A stretch of DNA of 64,000 nt from the NCBI GenBank assembly GCA_034770075.1, contig CM068382.1:14721929-14785928 (forward strand), read 5' to 3'. Each line of letters starts with the position of its first letter. The stretch's first letter is position 1. Below, one piece after another: positions 46,407-59,174 of the stretch. Below the pieces are notes generated by a model. That model searched no databases. It saw only the letters and a list, made by a program, of their open reading frames with translations, and was not told where the DNA came from. The position numbers and the translations under genes were made by a program. This DNA is from Aralia elata. Its lineage: Eukaryota; Streptophyta; Magnoliopsida; Apiales; Araliaceae.

Positions 46407-49400
46407 ATGGCTTCATGTTCCAATTTTGTGTAGGCGGTGATCACTATGACCATTGGAGTATGTTAATGGAGAATTTTCTACGGTCAAAAGTATATCGGCT
46501 GATCGTTGAATCTGGAATTTAAGAACCAGCAACAAATGCAGTCTTGACATTTGTCTAGAAACAGAGTTAGAAGGGAGAAATTTAAAAGATTTGAAGGCAA
46601 AAAAAATACCTTTTTCAGGCCATTGATCGTCCCATCTTGGAAACAATTCTTAGCAAAGAAACTTCCAAGGATATTTGGGATTTCATGAAAAAAAATATCA
46701 AGGCTCTGCTAGAGTGAAGCGTGCACAACTTCAAACCTTGAGAAGAGATTTTGAGACCCTAGAAATGACGAGTGGGGAATCTGTCACCAGCTATTGTGCC
46801 AGGACAATGGAAATAAGGAACAAAATGCGATTTCATGGTGAGAAGATGGAAGATGTCACTATTGTAGAGAAGATATTGCGTTCCCTGACACCACCAAAAT
46901 TTGATTATGTTGTGTGCTCAATTGAAGAATCGAAAGACATAGATGCACTCTTTCTTGATGAACTACAGAGTTCGTTGTTGGTCCATGAACAGAAGATGAA
47001 CCGAAGTTCAACTTCAGATGAGCGAGCTTTGAAGGCTTCTACCTTTACTCATTTCTCAAACTCTAGAAGAAGGGGTAGATGTAGAGGTAGAGGTAGAGGA
47101 AGGGGAGATCGAGGCAGTAGAGATGACAACATGCACTTCAAAGCCAAAGATAATCAATTTCACAGAGGACAGGTTCAACATTTTGACAAATCCAAGGTAG
47201 AGTGCTTTAGATGTCATAAATTTTGACATTATCATCCTGAATGTGATACTAGGCTGCCTAATGATAAAAAAAGGGAGAGCAATTAAATTTTACCGAAAAG
47301 AAGGAAGTGGACACTTTGTTGATGGTTGTTCAAGTTAATCAGGAACCGGAGTCTGATGTTTGGTATGTGGATGCAAGCTGCAGTAACCACATGTGTGGAA
47401 GTAAGTCTTTTTTTTTCTTATTTAAATAAAGACTTTCATTCTACAGTAAATTTTATGATTGTTCCACTGTGAATGTGATGAGAAAGGGTGATATTGAGAT
47501 AAGAAAAACAAGAATGATTTTGTAGAAACAATTTCTAATGTCCTTTATGTTCCTGACTTGAAAAGTAATTTGTTAAATGTTGGTTAGTTACAAGAAAAAG
47601 GTTATGTGATAACTATTAAAAAAAATGTGTGTGAGATATATGATCCTTCAAGAAGAGCAATTGTTGTTGTTCAGATGAGTTCGAACAAGTTGTTTCCTTT
47701 AAAGATAAGAACATCTCAACCTTGCTTAATGGCTGAAATAAAAGACCCTTCATGTCTTTGGCATTTTCGTTATAGCCACTTGAATTTTGACGGATTAAAG
47801 ACTTTCCAACAAAAAGATATAGTGATGGGCCTCCCTCAAATTCATATTCCTTCTTAAGTTTGTGAAGAATATGTTGTTAGCAAACAACAACGTTCTCAAT
47901 TCCCTCAAGGAAAGTTGTGGAGAGCAAAACATTTCCTGGAGCTGGTACATTTCGACATTTGTGGACCGATAAATCCATCTTCTAATGGGGGTAAAAATCA
48001 GAAGCTTTTAGTGCATTTAAAAACGTTTGGCTCGAGTGAAAAATGAAGCAGGAAAAGCCATTAAAACTTTTTATACTAATCGTGGTGGAGAATATAGCTC
48101 AAAAGAATTTGAAGGTTTTTGTGATGATCAAGGTATTCGAAGGGAACTCACAGCTGCTTATACACCACAGTAGAAATGGTGTATCGGAGAGGAAAAATAG
48201 AACCAACCTCAACATGGCGAGAAGCTTGCTAGCAAGAGGGAACATTTTAAAGAATTTTCGGTCGAAGGCCGAGAATTGGAGTATCATATGTTGAACAAAA
48301 GTTCTACCTTTTCTGTTCAAAACATGACACTCGATGAGGCTTGGAGTGAGCGGAAACTAGTTATAGATCACTTCAGAATTTTTGGTTATATTGCTTATGC
48401 ACATGTCTCGGATGAGGGAAAAAAAAGAAGTTTGATGATGAAAAATGTGTCTTTATTGGCATAAGTGAAGCTTCCAAGGCTTATAAATTGTTCAATCCAC
48501 TCACAAAGAAGATCGTGACCAGCAGAGATGTCAGTTCTGATTAGAAGAACACTTGGAATTAGAGCAAAAATTGTTCATAACAGCAGCCAATTCCAGTCTT
48601 TTTTATGGAGAAAATGAAGAAGAAATGCAGCAACCTCTATAACAACAAATTCCAACAGCTAATGTTCTCGAAAACTCACCAATTCTAACAGTTGTTGAAA
48701 CTTCACCAACAACAACAGAATCTACTGATGCAGCGGGTAAATCACGTCTTCGCTGTGTATGAAATAGACCCGGATGGATGACAGATTTTGAGGTACCTGG
48801 AATTGACCAATCAGAGGATCAAAATATTTACTTTGTATTTTTTTTAAATTGTGATCCTACAGTTTTTGAAGATGTTATCAAAAACACAAAATGGCGATGG
48901 ATGATGAAATTGCCGCTATTGAAAAGAACAAAACTTGGGAGTTAACTGATATTCCAAAAGGGCAAAAGACTATTGGTGTCAATTGGGTTTACAAGACAAA
49001 TTTGAAGAAGAATGTAGAAGTTGATAAGTACAAGGCTCAACTCGTTGAAAAAAGGTACAAACAAGAATTTGGTGTCAACTACAAAGAAGTGTTCGCTCCA
49101 ATAACAAGGCTTGACATTATTCGGTTAGTGTTATCCACTATTGCCCAAAACTCGTTGAAGTTGATAAGTACAAGGCTCAACTCGTTGAAAAAAGGTACAA
49201 ACAAGAATTTGGTGTCAACTACAAAGAAGTGTTCGTTCCAGTAGCAAGGCTTGACATTATTCGGTTAGTGTTATCCACTATTGCCCAAAACTCATGGCCT
49301 ATCTATCGGCTTGATGTAAAGGCAACATTTTTGCATGGGAAATTAGAAGAAGAGGTGTACATAGATCAACCTCTGGGATATATAAATCAAGGTCACGAAA

Positions 49401-50106
49401 ACCAAGTATACAAACTAAAAAAAGGCATTATACGAACTAAAACAAGCACCTAGAACTTGATATAGTCGTGTAGATGCTTACTTTGCTAAAGAATGCTTTC
49501 TTAAATGTCCTTATAAACATACACTCTATATTAAAGTTGGAGCATATGGGAAGATGGTTATTGTGTGTTTATATGTTGATGACCTTATTTATATTAGTAA
49601 TTATGGAATCATGCTTGCTAATTTTAAGAAATCTATGAGAAATGAATTTGATATGTCAGATTTGGGGTTGATGCACTATTTTCTTAGTATCAAAGTAGTA
49701 CAATCTCCTGCTGGTATCTTTATTTTACAAAAGAAATATGTCTTCGAAATTTTAGACAAGTTCCAAATGAAGGATTGCAATCCTGTTTTGGTTCCATCTG
49801 AACCCCGGTTGAAACTCACAAGATATGGAATAGAAAGAAGGTGAATGCCACTCTTTACAGTAAATTGTTGGGAGTCTTTTGTATTTGATGTCGATAAGAC
49901 CAGATATAATGCATGTTGTTAGTTTAATCAGCCGATATATGGAGAATTCAATTGAAGTTCATCTCTTATTAGCAAAGAGAATTTTTCGCTATTTTAACTA
50001 TTTTTTAGTCACCGAAACATTATTACCCTTGACAAATTTCATGCGCTCCGCCCTTAATTTTGGGAGGAGGCTAGCAAATTATAAAAATTTTGAAGTATTC
50101 AGCTAG
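46407..50106 (+). pseudogene. Decayed Ty1/copia gag-pol polyprotein
   Basis: Remnants occur in the copia order. Gag (about 46407-47226) runs up to a CCHC zinc knuckle (47203-47244), interrupted by a TGA at 47224. A protease-like segment (VWYVDASCSNHMCG) lies near 47360. The GAG pre-integrase region (LWHFRYSHLN) lies near 47755. Integrase remnants (VSERKNRT) span about 47900-48240. Reverse transcriptase spans about 48890-49850, with the YVDD catalytic motif at 49572-49583, and RNase H-like remnants follow. Many stops and frameshifts, an integrase deletion and a 140-bp duplication inside the reverse transcriptase make it non-functional. No 3' LTR is visible, so the element is also truncated. 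It is transcribed in the same direction as the REC8 gene downstream. Confidence 0.88.
49019..49292 (+). repeat. 140-bp tandem duplication within the copia reverse transcriptase
   Basis: The segment starting GTTGATAAGTACAAGGCTCA at about 49019 recurs at about 49159 with only a few differences. The 140-base offset is not a multiple of three, so it shifts the reading frame between copies. Confidence 0.9.
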
Positions 50107-50688
50107 AAATGGTAAGTTTGGGCACAAAGGAGCTTTTTCTAGTTTTAATAATGTGTATACTATACTTGGCTTGCAGTACTTTATTTCTAATCTTTGCTTA
50201 AAAATTTAAATTAACACAAAGAAAAAGTCTTGCTTAAAATAAAATTCGTCAGAGTTCATTAATTATTTGTTAGCTAAAGAAATAAAATGAACTATCAAGA
50301 ATGTGTTCACGTTTATATATGTGACATGTAACAAGAACTATGAACAATTGCATCAGGTTGAATATGTACACTTGGGGATTTTCATGATATAATTCTTATA
50401 AATCCGTATAACTGTTTGACAAATAGGCTAAAAATATAGCACGTGATTACGTGAACTAGCAACTACATTTATAAAGACGAGTACTATCATAATTACAATA
50501 ATCTTTTTAACATATTATAATTACAATAATCTTTTTAACATATTGTACCATCCGCGCAACTGTTGGACAAACGCTTAATTTTTTTTCTTAATCGTTTGAT
50601 TCCTATTTGAGCAATATAAGATGGTTTGATTAGATAAATGTCATTAGCCAACTGTGAGCGAGTGTGACCAATGATCATTACACGCATA

Positions 50689-50721
<33 letters not shown>

Positions 50722-51126
50722 ATATATATAATATTTCGTATGAAAGAGAGGAGAAAAAAATAATTGCAACAGATTGAATATGTATAATTTATAGTGTAAA
50801 ATTAAGGGGAAAAAAAATAGAATTTCATTTTTATTTGCATCAGATAGTATAGAAAAATCATGCCATGAAGTGTAAGCCTATCGAAGTGAACATTCCATCC
50901 ACATGCTCTGTTTGTTTTGGCGGGTAATCAGTTCTATAGACTCGATGAGGCACCCGAAGCATACAATTCCTACACCTACACTCTCCTCCTTCCCTTACTT
51001 TCAATGTGATCTCTCTCTCTCCTCTTTTTCTCTCTCTAGAACCGCCATTAACAAACCTTCTCTTATATAAACCTCACCACAATCATTCGTTTTCAAGTTT
51101 GAACTCTTTCTCATATTCACTCAAAA
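50107..51126. other. Spacer and REC8 upstream region
   Basis: No gene. It contains a 19-base direct repeat (ATAATTACAATAATCTTTTT, near 50488 and 50515), a TA tract at 50690-50730, and a CT-rich probable leader (CTCTCTCTCCTCTTTTTCTC) before the REC8 start codon. Confidence 0.55.
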
Positions 51127-54100
51127 ATGTTCTATTCTCACCAACTCCTTGCTCGAAAAGCTCCTCTCGGCCAGATATGGTAATAGCTCCCTTCTATCGA
51201 TCTATAATTTCATTTATGATTTGTTTTTATAGTTTTTTTTAAGGTTATATTGCTTGTTATTTATTTGTAATCTCTCTGTTTCTGCGAATTTAAATTCGTA
51301 TGATTGTAGATTCTGACATTTGGATTCGACTATACTGGGTTTATTCTGAGAGTTCATTGATTAATTTTGAAATTACGTTTCTGTTCTTTAGTTATGATTG
51401 TTGTATGATTTGATTTTGAACTGGAAGTTCTCTGAATTTAGTTTTCTCTGCAAGCTTTGCATATCGACTAGTTCTGTTCCTGTTTGCTCTGTTTTTGTGT
51501 GTGTGAAGGATGGCCGCAACAATGCACGCAAAGATAAATCGGAAGAAGCTAAGCAAACTCAATATCATCAAAATATGGTTAGGTTTCTCAACTCGAACTG
51601 TTTGATAGTATTTGCAGTAAAATCGAATTGAATTTTCACTGATGTTCTGCTGTATATATATGTTTACAGCGAAGAGATCTTAAATCCATCGGTTCCAATG
51701 GCTTTAAGACTTTCTGGGATTCTCATGGGTAAAAAACGAACTCTGTAAACTAACATTGATTGATTTCACTCATAATCTGTGCAAGTAGTATTTCGCTTTG
51801 ATTGGGATTAGCAGCTGATGCGTTTGACTGACGTTGTGATCAGGTGGTGTAGTAATCGTATATGAACGAAAAGTCAAGCTCCTCTACGGTGAGATTTTAG
51901 TTTCAAATACGTGAATTATTCATTTGCTTCTCAAAATTTGAATCCTATAATCCGAAGTGTTTTTGATAAGTTTTTATTGGTTTTGTGTTTCATCACAGAT
52001 GATGTGACTCGTCTTCTGGTATTAATCTCTGTCGGTCCTCTGAATTCTCCGCTTAGTTTCATCCGGAATGATGATTTTTATGTTAATTTGAATTGCTAGG
52101 TGGAATTAAACGAAGCATGGAAAGTAAAATCTGTTCCGGATCCGACCGTGTTACCTAAGGGCAAATCTCAGGCCAAGTCAGTCTCATCTTCTTCTTCTCT
52201 ACGCACAATCGACTCATCGAAGCATGGGCAACACAGTAGTACAGCACTCTCTCAATTACTAGTCACAACACTGTAGATGGCGTATATTAGCATAGTTTAA
52301 ATGAAATAGGCTTATTTTAATACCATCCTCACTAGTTTATCTAACGGCAACTCTGTAGTTACACGGGTCGTGTGCTTGCTTTTTGCTTGGGGAGCATGGG
52401 AGGGTATAAATGTCAATTTATTCGGGCTTTTGCCTAGTGTTATTATTTTTTATTTAATTTTTGTTGCAGGTATGAGGCTGTTACTCTACCAGATAATCAA
52501 GAGACGGAAGAGATAGAAGAGATTGAGCGATCTCGTCATTTTTCTGAATCAGCCACAATGATGGGCTTCCAGCAAACCTCCTATATTGCCATGGTAAGAT
52601 ATAGAATAACATTGTTAATACTCAAAAACTATAAATATACCATGTTTCAATAAACTATTCGTAGTGGTAGGTTAAAATTTGTTTGGAGTTGCCTAATCTT
52701 CTGTGAGTCTAACAACAGCAGCAAGTCTTTCTCAATTGATGAATCAGATAATTAGCCTTTTGTTCCTTTTATATAGTTTAGTAATTCAGAATTTTCATTG
52801 ATTCGAATTTTAGTGACTATCCATATGTAGTCATTTCTTTACTACATTGTTCCATTGGAAAACTAGAAGATTGTTCTTTGGTCATTTTTTTTTTGATCGG
52901 CTTGTTCTTTGGTCATTTGGGCAGTAAGGTCACAATTGTCCATTGATAATGTATTTGTTTATTTTTCATTTTAACATTTTTGAGTTGGGGAAAAGAAACT
53001 GGAGATCTAATTTATTAATCACCGCACCTCTGCCAAAACTAAACAATGGATAAGCAGTCATGTAACTAGGAGAAGGAGAATGTAATTGATTTGACCGTCA
53101 CTTGTGCCATTAATGTGTGATTTCATGATTTTTATGTGATTTATATACATGAGGAGAGGATGTGTGTGAGTTTCACTGAATGATCGCTGCTGGATAATTT
53201 TTTCACATAGTTGTGTTAATTAAATCATTTTCTATAGTTTTACAAGAGCAAGATGCCAAGAATAAAATTAGAAGTCATGGTTGAAGTGACAAAATTTGGC
53301 AGGTATTCTAGTACTTTGGCCCTATGCACACATCATGTCAGGATTTCTTATTGCTAAAACTCAGAAGATCTTAACAAACTTGCACTAAATAATTTCCAAA
53401 AAACTACTGTACAAAACAGGAAAGAATTTGATAATCTGTCCTATAAAAGGACTATTTCTCTCTTTTCCTGTTCAAACTGTCATTATGGGCAAGGAAGGTT
53501 TCTTGGGAAGGGACCTTATATGCTACTGGTGTGGAAATCTACATGTGTATCACAGGGATTAGGTATATGAACATGTAGTTGGAACTGCATTAACTTGAAA
53601 TTGGACATTACTTGTAGCATCTGAAGTAAGACCATATGAATTCTCCCAAGCCCTGTTAGAGCTACTCTATGCCTGACCTTTTTGTGTCTGCAGCGACTAG
53701 ACAATATGGATGAACCCTATGTCAGCCATAACCCCAGGGAAGAAGACCAAGCCCAATACTACCATCAAGGTCGATCAAATTCCTCAATCTTTATGACTTA
53801 TTAAGCATGCTAAATTGATGTGTCACATTATGCGTTTCAGCATTTGGCATAACCTTTGCCACATCGGATTCAAGCTCTATTAACCTCTTTCTCTTTTCTT
53901 CTATCTCAGTTGATCCTGATAATATCACTTTATTCGAACATTTTGACTCATATCAGGCAGATACGGATCTCTACAATAGATTTGAAAGGTGATTCCTACT
54001 TGTGATGCAAACTGAAAACTTTTTGACTCAGATGTTTTCACGGTGGAATTGTAATTAACTAGTTTAGTCACTAGGGTTTCATGCACAACGGACAACTCTC

Positions 54101-57100
54101 ACTCGTAGCTTTGACCTAGGAATGTAATGTAATTTGGTTTCAGCTGGTTTAGAATATTTTCTTTTTGTTTTCAAACCTATATGACTTGAAATAGTTTGGC
54201 AGGTTTGACATAGAAGGGGATGATGAAACGCAGTTGAATTTTACTCCACAAGAAGACACACAAATTCCAAGTACCCTTATACCCTCTCCACCTCTTCAAG
54301 AGGAGCCACAAAAACGTAAGCACTAATTAATGCTTCACGTACTCTTAAATGTATGGAAACTGCAAGTTGAAGAGTGCCCTATTTGTTTAGGGTTTGATGA
54401 TTTGCTTGATGGTATATGCAAGCATGCAATTTTTTTTATATATAAAAATTCCCATTCTTTAACTTTTAAATTGATACATCAATGTATTTTGTCTCCTTGA
54501 TAAGAAATGTACAAAAAGAGTGGGAGCATGAATTGTAGGCCTTAAATATGAATTTTGTGACTAGTAGAGAATTTGTGAATTGATTACTTTGCAAATAGTA
54601 ATTGTTGCATTATGTAGTATGTAAGTTACTGTTTACCCCCTGCCCCTCTAAAATTGATGATACTCAATGTTCTAAAATTGATTATATAAAGTGATGATTA
54701 CTTTTAGGCAGACCTAGGTGGTGGAGGGGGCGCCTAGGCGGTGGCTAGGCGTTTCCCTAGGCGGAATGGCGGATTAGACGTTTTCTTAGGTGATCTCATT
54801 TATTTATTTTTCTATTGTATATATTTGTTATACTATGTAAAACATATAGTATATGTAATTTTTTAAAATTTTACATGAAACATTACTACTTTTAAGGCTT
54901 AAAGTATTGTAAAACTTCAAAGTAGAGGTCTGATTCTACCTAGGCGGGGGCCTAGGCGCTTAGCCAAATCAAGGCGGTAGAGGACCACCTAGCGCCTAGG
55001 CGGGGATTTTTAGAACATTGATGATACTTATAGGTGTATGATGCCATACATCAAAATAAAAAAAATATAGAAATGAATGTATCTAGTCTGTAATTGCCAA
55101 ATCTCTGTTCATGTAATGTATCATCTGTTGTTTGCCAAATAAAAATCGATCCAACTATATCCATGTGCTTCAGTTCAAGTGTTCAGGATGATGCATTTTG
55201 TTATTCAAGCAATACGCCAATACAACTTTTAGATTAATTGTCATGAACTGGAAAAAAAATAATTAAGATGATGAGAATCTCTATCCTTCTTTATTTACAA
55301 TTTCATCAGACATGCTTGCTTTTCTGAAAGGGGCTTTTATACCCATACCAAGCAACTCTTCCTCAGTCCAGGTCAGGCATAGTGTGGCCTTCCATTGCCA
55401 CTTGATATTTCCGAACTCAGTCACATAATTATGTCATATGTTAATAGGTTTATGCCCTTTCTTAAAGTTCACGCACATTTGCATGCTCTCTGCATTAACT
55501 AGATGAAATTTATGACTCTAGCTATGGAGGAAAAGTCTTAATGGGAAAACAATATCCAGTAGTATATTTTAATAGATATGTATGCCTGGGAAAGCATTTT
55601 GGATGGGAAAGTATTATGTTAATTTTTTTTCATTTTTGTAGCTGATGAAATTCTGGAGCAACATCCTGATCATCATGTCAATCAGGCATCAGATGAAGTC
55701 AAGGACGTTAGTCAGGTATCATGATACCAGACCATTTGAAGTATTAGACAAATCATGCTTTTCATTAACCAATTGAAATCTGTTGTGATCTTATAGCTGC
55801 ATGAGGTTAAACAGAAGCAAGGGCCACCACGAAAGAGAGCAAGAAGAACTGCAGTTTCTGCCATGGATTATGAACAAACTATCATTCCAGGGCACATATA
55901 CCAGTCTTGGCTTCAGAACGCATCTGATACTGTCTCGAGGAGAGGAAGAAAGAGAAAGGTATGTGTTTGCAGAATAGCATACTTCAGATTGTCCATGCTA
56001 GGGAAAGCATAAACAAGTCTAACTGATTGGCCTTAGTCATGAACACAGCAAATATATTCTCAAACTAGCTTCAGGAGACTTTGATAGAGAGAACACTATC
56101 TTGTTGCTTCTGTTTCAAATTTTTTTGGGGCATAATTCAGAATCATGGAAGGTCTGTTAATTAACTACGTAATTACTCACATGATAATGGGTTTTCTTAC
56201 CACACTGCAGCACTATGATTCCATGTCTACCATGAAGATAGCCAACCTCATGGAGCTGCCTCCTGTGGTACTAATTTGTGGATTGTTTGCGAAAGGACTT
56301 AAAGAAATCCATTATCCAGCACCACTTTTGGAACTATGGATGAGAAGCACCCAACCACCACACGATTCTCCTTCTGGTTAGAGTTTTGTCATGGTAGCTC
56401 TTGAGATTCTCCCTGCTGAAAGAATAGAAGTGACCATGTTCTGTTCTACATACAGGAACAAATTCTGCACCACAGCCGCCTGAACCTTCATCATCATCAC
56501 TTTCAGAAAGATTACATTATCAGGATCCAGTGGGATTTGTAAGCCACTCTTCAGTCTTTTATATTTAGATATTCAGGATACAATTTCTTGTATTTTCTGA
56601 TATTGTCCTTGAATGTGAAGCCTTCTGAAGACTATCACGGTGGAATTGGTTCTCAAGCATTGGAAGTTTCCATAGAGAAGCAAAGGACAAATCTTGACAA
56701 CAATGATATGCGAACTGAAATCCTCATGGAGGAGCTGAGAACCAATCTTAATAACAATGGTATAGGAGTAACTGAGGCCAATGGAGTGCCAGTACCTGAG
56801 GTTAATCTGATGACGCCCAATAACTCTGGTGTGTTGACTGATGAAACTGCGTTGGCTATTGCTTCTATGGCAAGAAGAAATAGTTGTTTCTTATGAATAT
56901 AAGGAAATCCTTTGTAACAAAATTTTGCTTCGTGTGGAACTATAGGAGACGAAGTAAGATCTATCCCCAGCTCAGGATCAGGACATAATTTCTTGTCACA
57001 TACCGCAGAAGTCAATTCAGGATGGTTAGTAGTAGTATCTTACATAGCTGACAAACAGAATGACTTGGGGAAACATTCTTTGAGGATTTCTAAAATACTA

Positions 57101-57933
57101 CATATTGAACCAAACGAAGTACTAGTGCTTCATAAAAAAAAGGAAGCACTTGATTTTGAGTTTTCAAGCTCTAATTTTGCAGGTCCAACAAGAAAAGACC
57201 ATACTCGTCATCTAGACACATTGGGAGTGGCCTTGAACCAGTAGCAGAGGAGTATTCATGGCAGCATCCTGATCCAAATTTTAAGTTGGCTAGACTCTCA
57301 GAGAATAGTCTGACACCTGATAATGGTAAGTAACCAATCAGGCCTTTTATTTCTGTTAGTTCAAAAGACTGTTGTATCTGACCTAGTTTAGTTCTGCACT
57401 ATGCTTACTTAGTTCCTGCTTTTGCAGAATTATTGGTAGAAACTGGGCCAACTCAAACCCAAAAATTTCCAGTCGTTGATCAACCCATGGACCAGATAAC
57501 TGATGCTATCCGAAAGTACAATTTTCTTTTGAGATTTCTTAAATCCCCGAAAATCATGTAACATGTTACCAATGAAGTTTAACCAATATTTGTATTATAT
57601 GTGAATTGCTGCCTCAGGCACCTGAAGATGCACTTTGACACACCGGGAGCCCCTAAAATGGAATCCCTGAACCAGCTAGCCTCTGGGATGAATAGCAAAA
57701 GAGCAGCATGTCTCTTCTATCAGACTTGTGGTACATATTCCTTCTTTCTTTGTCCACGATAGCAGGATCAATACTATTCATGGTTCATAACCTCAAATTT
57801 CTAGAACTTCAGACTAATTGACTTTGTACAAATGGTTTTCTAATGTGCAGTTCTTGCTTCTCTTGAGTTTGTTAGAGTTGAACAAAAGGTGCCTTACGGA
57901 GACATTCTCATTTCTCTAGGTGTGAAGATGTGA
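51127..57933 (+). CDS. REC8: Meiotic cohesin kleisin REC8/SYN1 (20 exons)
   Basis: REC8 is the meiosis-specific kleisin that closes the cohesin ring, holding sister chromatids and supporting axis formation and monopolar kinetochores. Coding exons: 51127-51179, 51509-51577, 51670-51728, 51844-51888, 51999-52018, 52100-52176, 52470-52593, 53694-53769, 53910-53988, 54203-54315, 55642-55715, 55797-55958, 56211-56376, 56456-56538, 56621-56828, 56946-57024, 57183-57325, 57428-57515, 57618-57730 and 57851-57933. Total 1914 nt, 637 residues (Arabidopsis SYN1 is 627). The N-terminal SMC3-binding domain starts MFYSHQLLARKAPLGQIWMA and includes SVPMALRLSGILMGGVVIVY. The middle has ERFDIEGDDETQ and AMDYEQTIIPGHIYQSWLQ. 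The C-terminal SMC1-binding winged helix has HFDTPGAPKMESLNQLA and VPYGDILIS. The gene is intact. Intron 10 carries a hAT-type insertion. The exon 15 donor at 56829 was chosen because it restores the conserved SGDEVRS junction. Confidence 0.94.
54657..55028. mobile_element. hAT-type non-autonomous element in REC8 intron 10
   Basis: The element spans 54665-55020 (356 bases). It starts CAATGTTCTAAAA, and the right end is its exact inverse (TTTTAGAACATTG). It is flanked by a perfect 8-base duplication ATGATACT (54657-54664 and 55021-55028), the hAT signature. Subterminal regions hold several CCTAGGCG-type repeats and are GC-rich against an AT-rich core. There is no coding capacity. It lies wholly inside an intron, so it should not alter the protein. 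Confidence 0.92.
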
Positions 57934-59174
57934 CAACTTGGTAGAGCTCCTTGACAATCGGATTCCACTTTGCTTTTTTAATGGATTTAGCATAAATTAG
58001 TCCTAGTTATACTAAGCTTCTTTATTACAACATTTGCCATGCCACAAAAACAGAGTTCAAGCAATGTATTTAGCTTTAGGTAGCAGAGAGATTACAATAT
58101 GAGCGGTATAATATATCCTAGATTTATTGTGATTCCCTTCTCTAGTGTTCAGAGTATGGGTATTCTAATCTAATCTTCTTTCCTTGCGGTACTAGCGTAT
58201 CTATTCTTTTAAGTAAAGTTACCTTACTTGGAAATACCATTAATGGGGAATGCTTAAATTTCATTATTGAAATTTTTTGGACCTCGAATGTTCAGTTTCT
58301 GTTATTGTATTCCCAAGTTTGGATAGATACCACAATGTTCTAGTTTCTATTTGTATACTTTCTCCATTCCTCCTCTATATTAGCCGCCTTAGCAACATTT
58401 TTTTTTTTTTTGTAGAAAAAGCGAAGAATTTCCTTGATTAGTACTTTGTTATTGAGTGCTGCAAAAAGAAGATTGCTAGGATTCACATCTGATTTAATGT
58501 TGTCATTATGTTTTGCTTTTGATCATGTGGAATTATATATAGCTTTGCAATGTGTATGCATGAGTGCAAATTTTTGTCAGAATACAGATGGGAGTGTCAA
58601 GTAGATAAATGATTGTAGAAGCATGGTTCAAATATATACTTTGACAAAGTGCAACTTGGATTTAGTGTGTTTTGTTCTGCTAACTCTGTTCCAAAACGAG
58701 AGTCTACCTTTTATTGTCTTAACCATCGATTATGTTAGTACAACGTTAGCTTAAACACTTTGAGTTTTGAAATGAGACTTTTATTTTGGGACAAAGGGGG
58801 TGTTTTTGGTTAGAATTTTGGCAGATCAGTAGGTAGAATACAGCAAAAATGGGCTAGCACTTAGAATCGTGAGATACACTTGAAGAAGTGGGGGTGGTTT
58901 GAACAACTCATTCTTCACATGGATATGAGTTGCACTAATGATTATTTATGTTATATAGCACATGCTCTTCTGTTTTTTTAAACACTAAAATCTTCATTAA
59001 ACCCTTCCTCTTCCTCTTTAACTACCAAAACCACCCATCAAATTCCCTCCATTCTCTTCCAGTAAACAAAACAGGAACTCATCTCGATCTCTCTAAAACA
59101 CACATTTCTCTCTCTCTAAAGCATACATCTTTCTAAATATATACACAAACTATATATCTATATATATACCATTC
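57934..59174. other. REC8 3' region and glutaredoxin-like gene upstream region
   Basis: No further gene. A CT-rich leader (TCTCTCTCTCTAAAGC) and TATATATAC sequences just before 59175 probably belong to the promoter and leader of the glutaredoxin-like gene. Confidence 0.55.
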
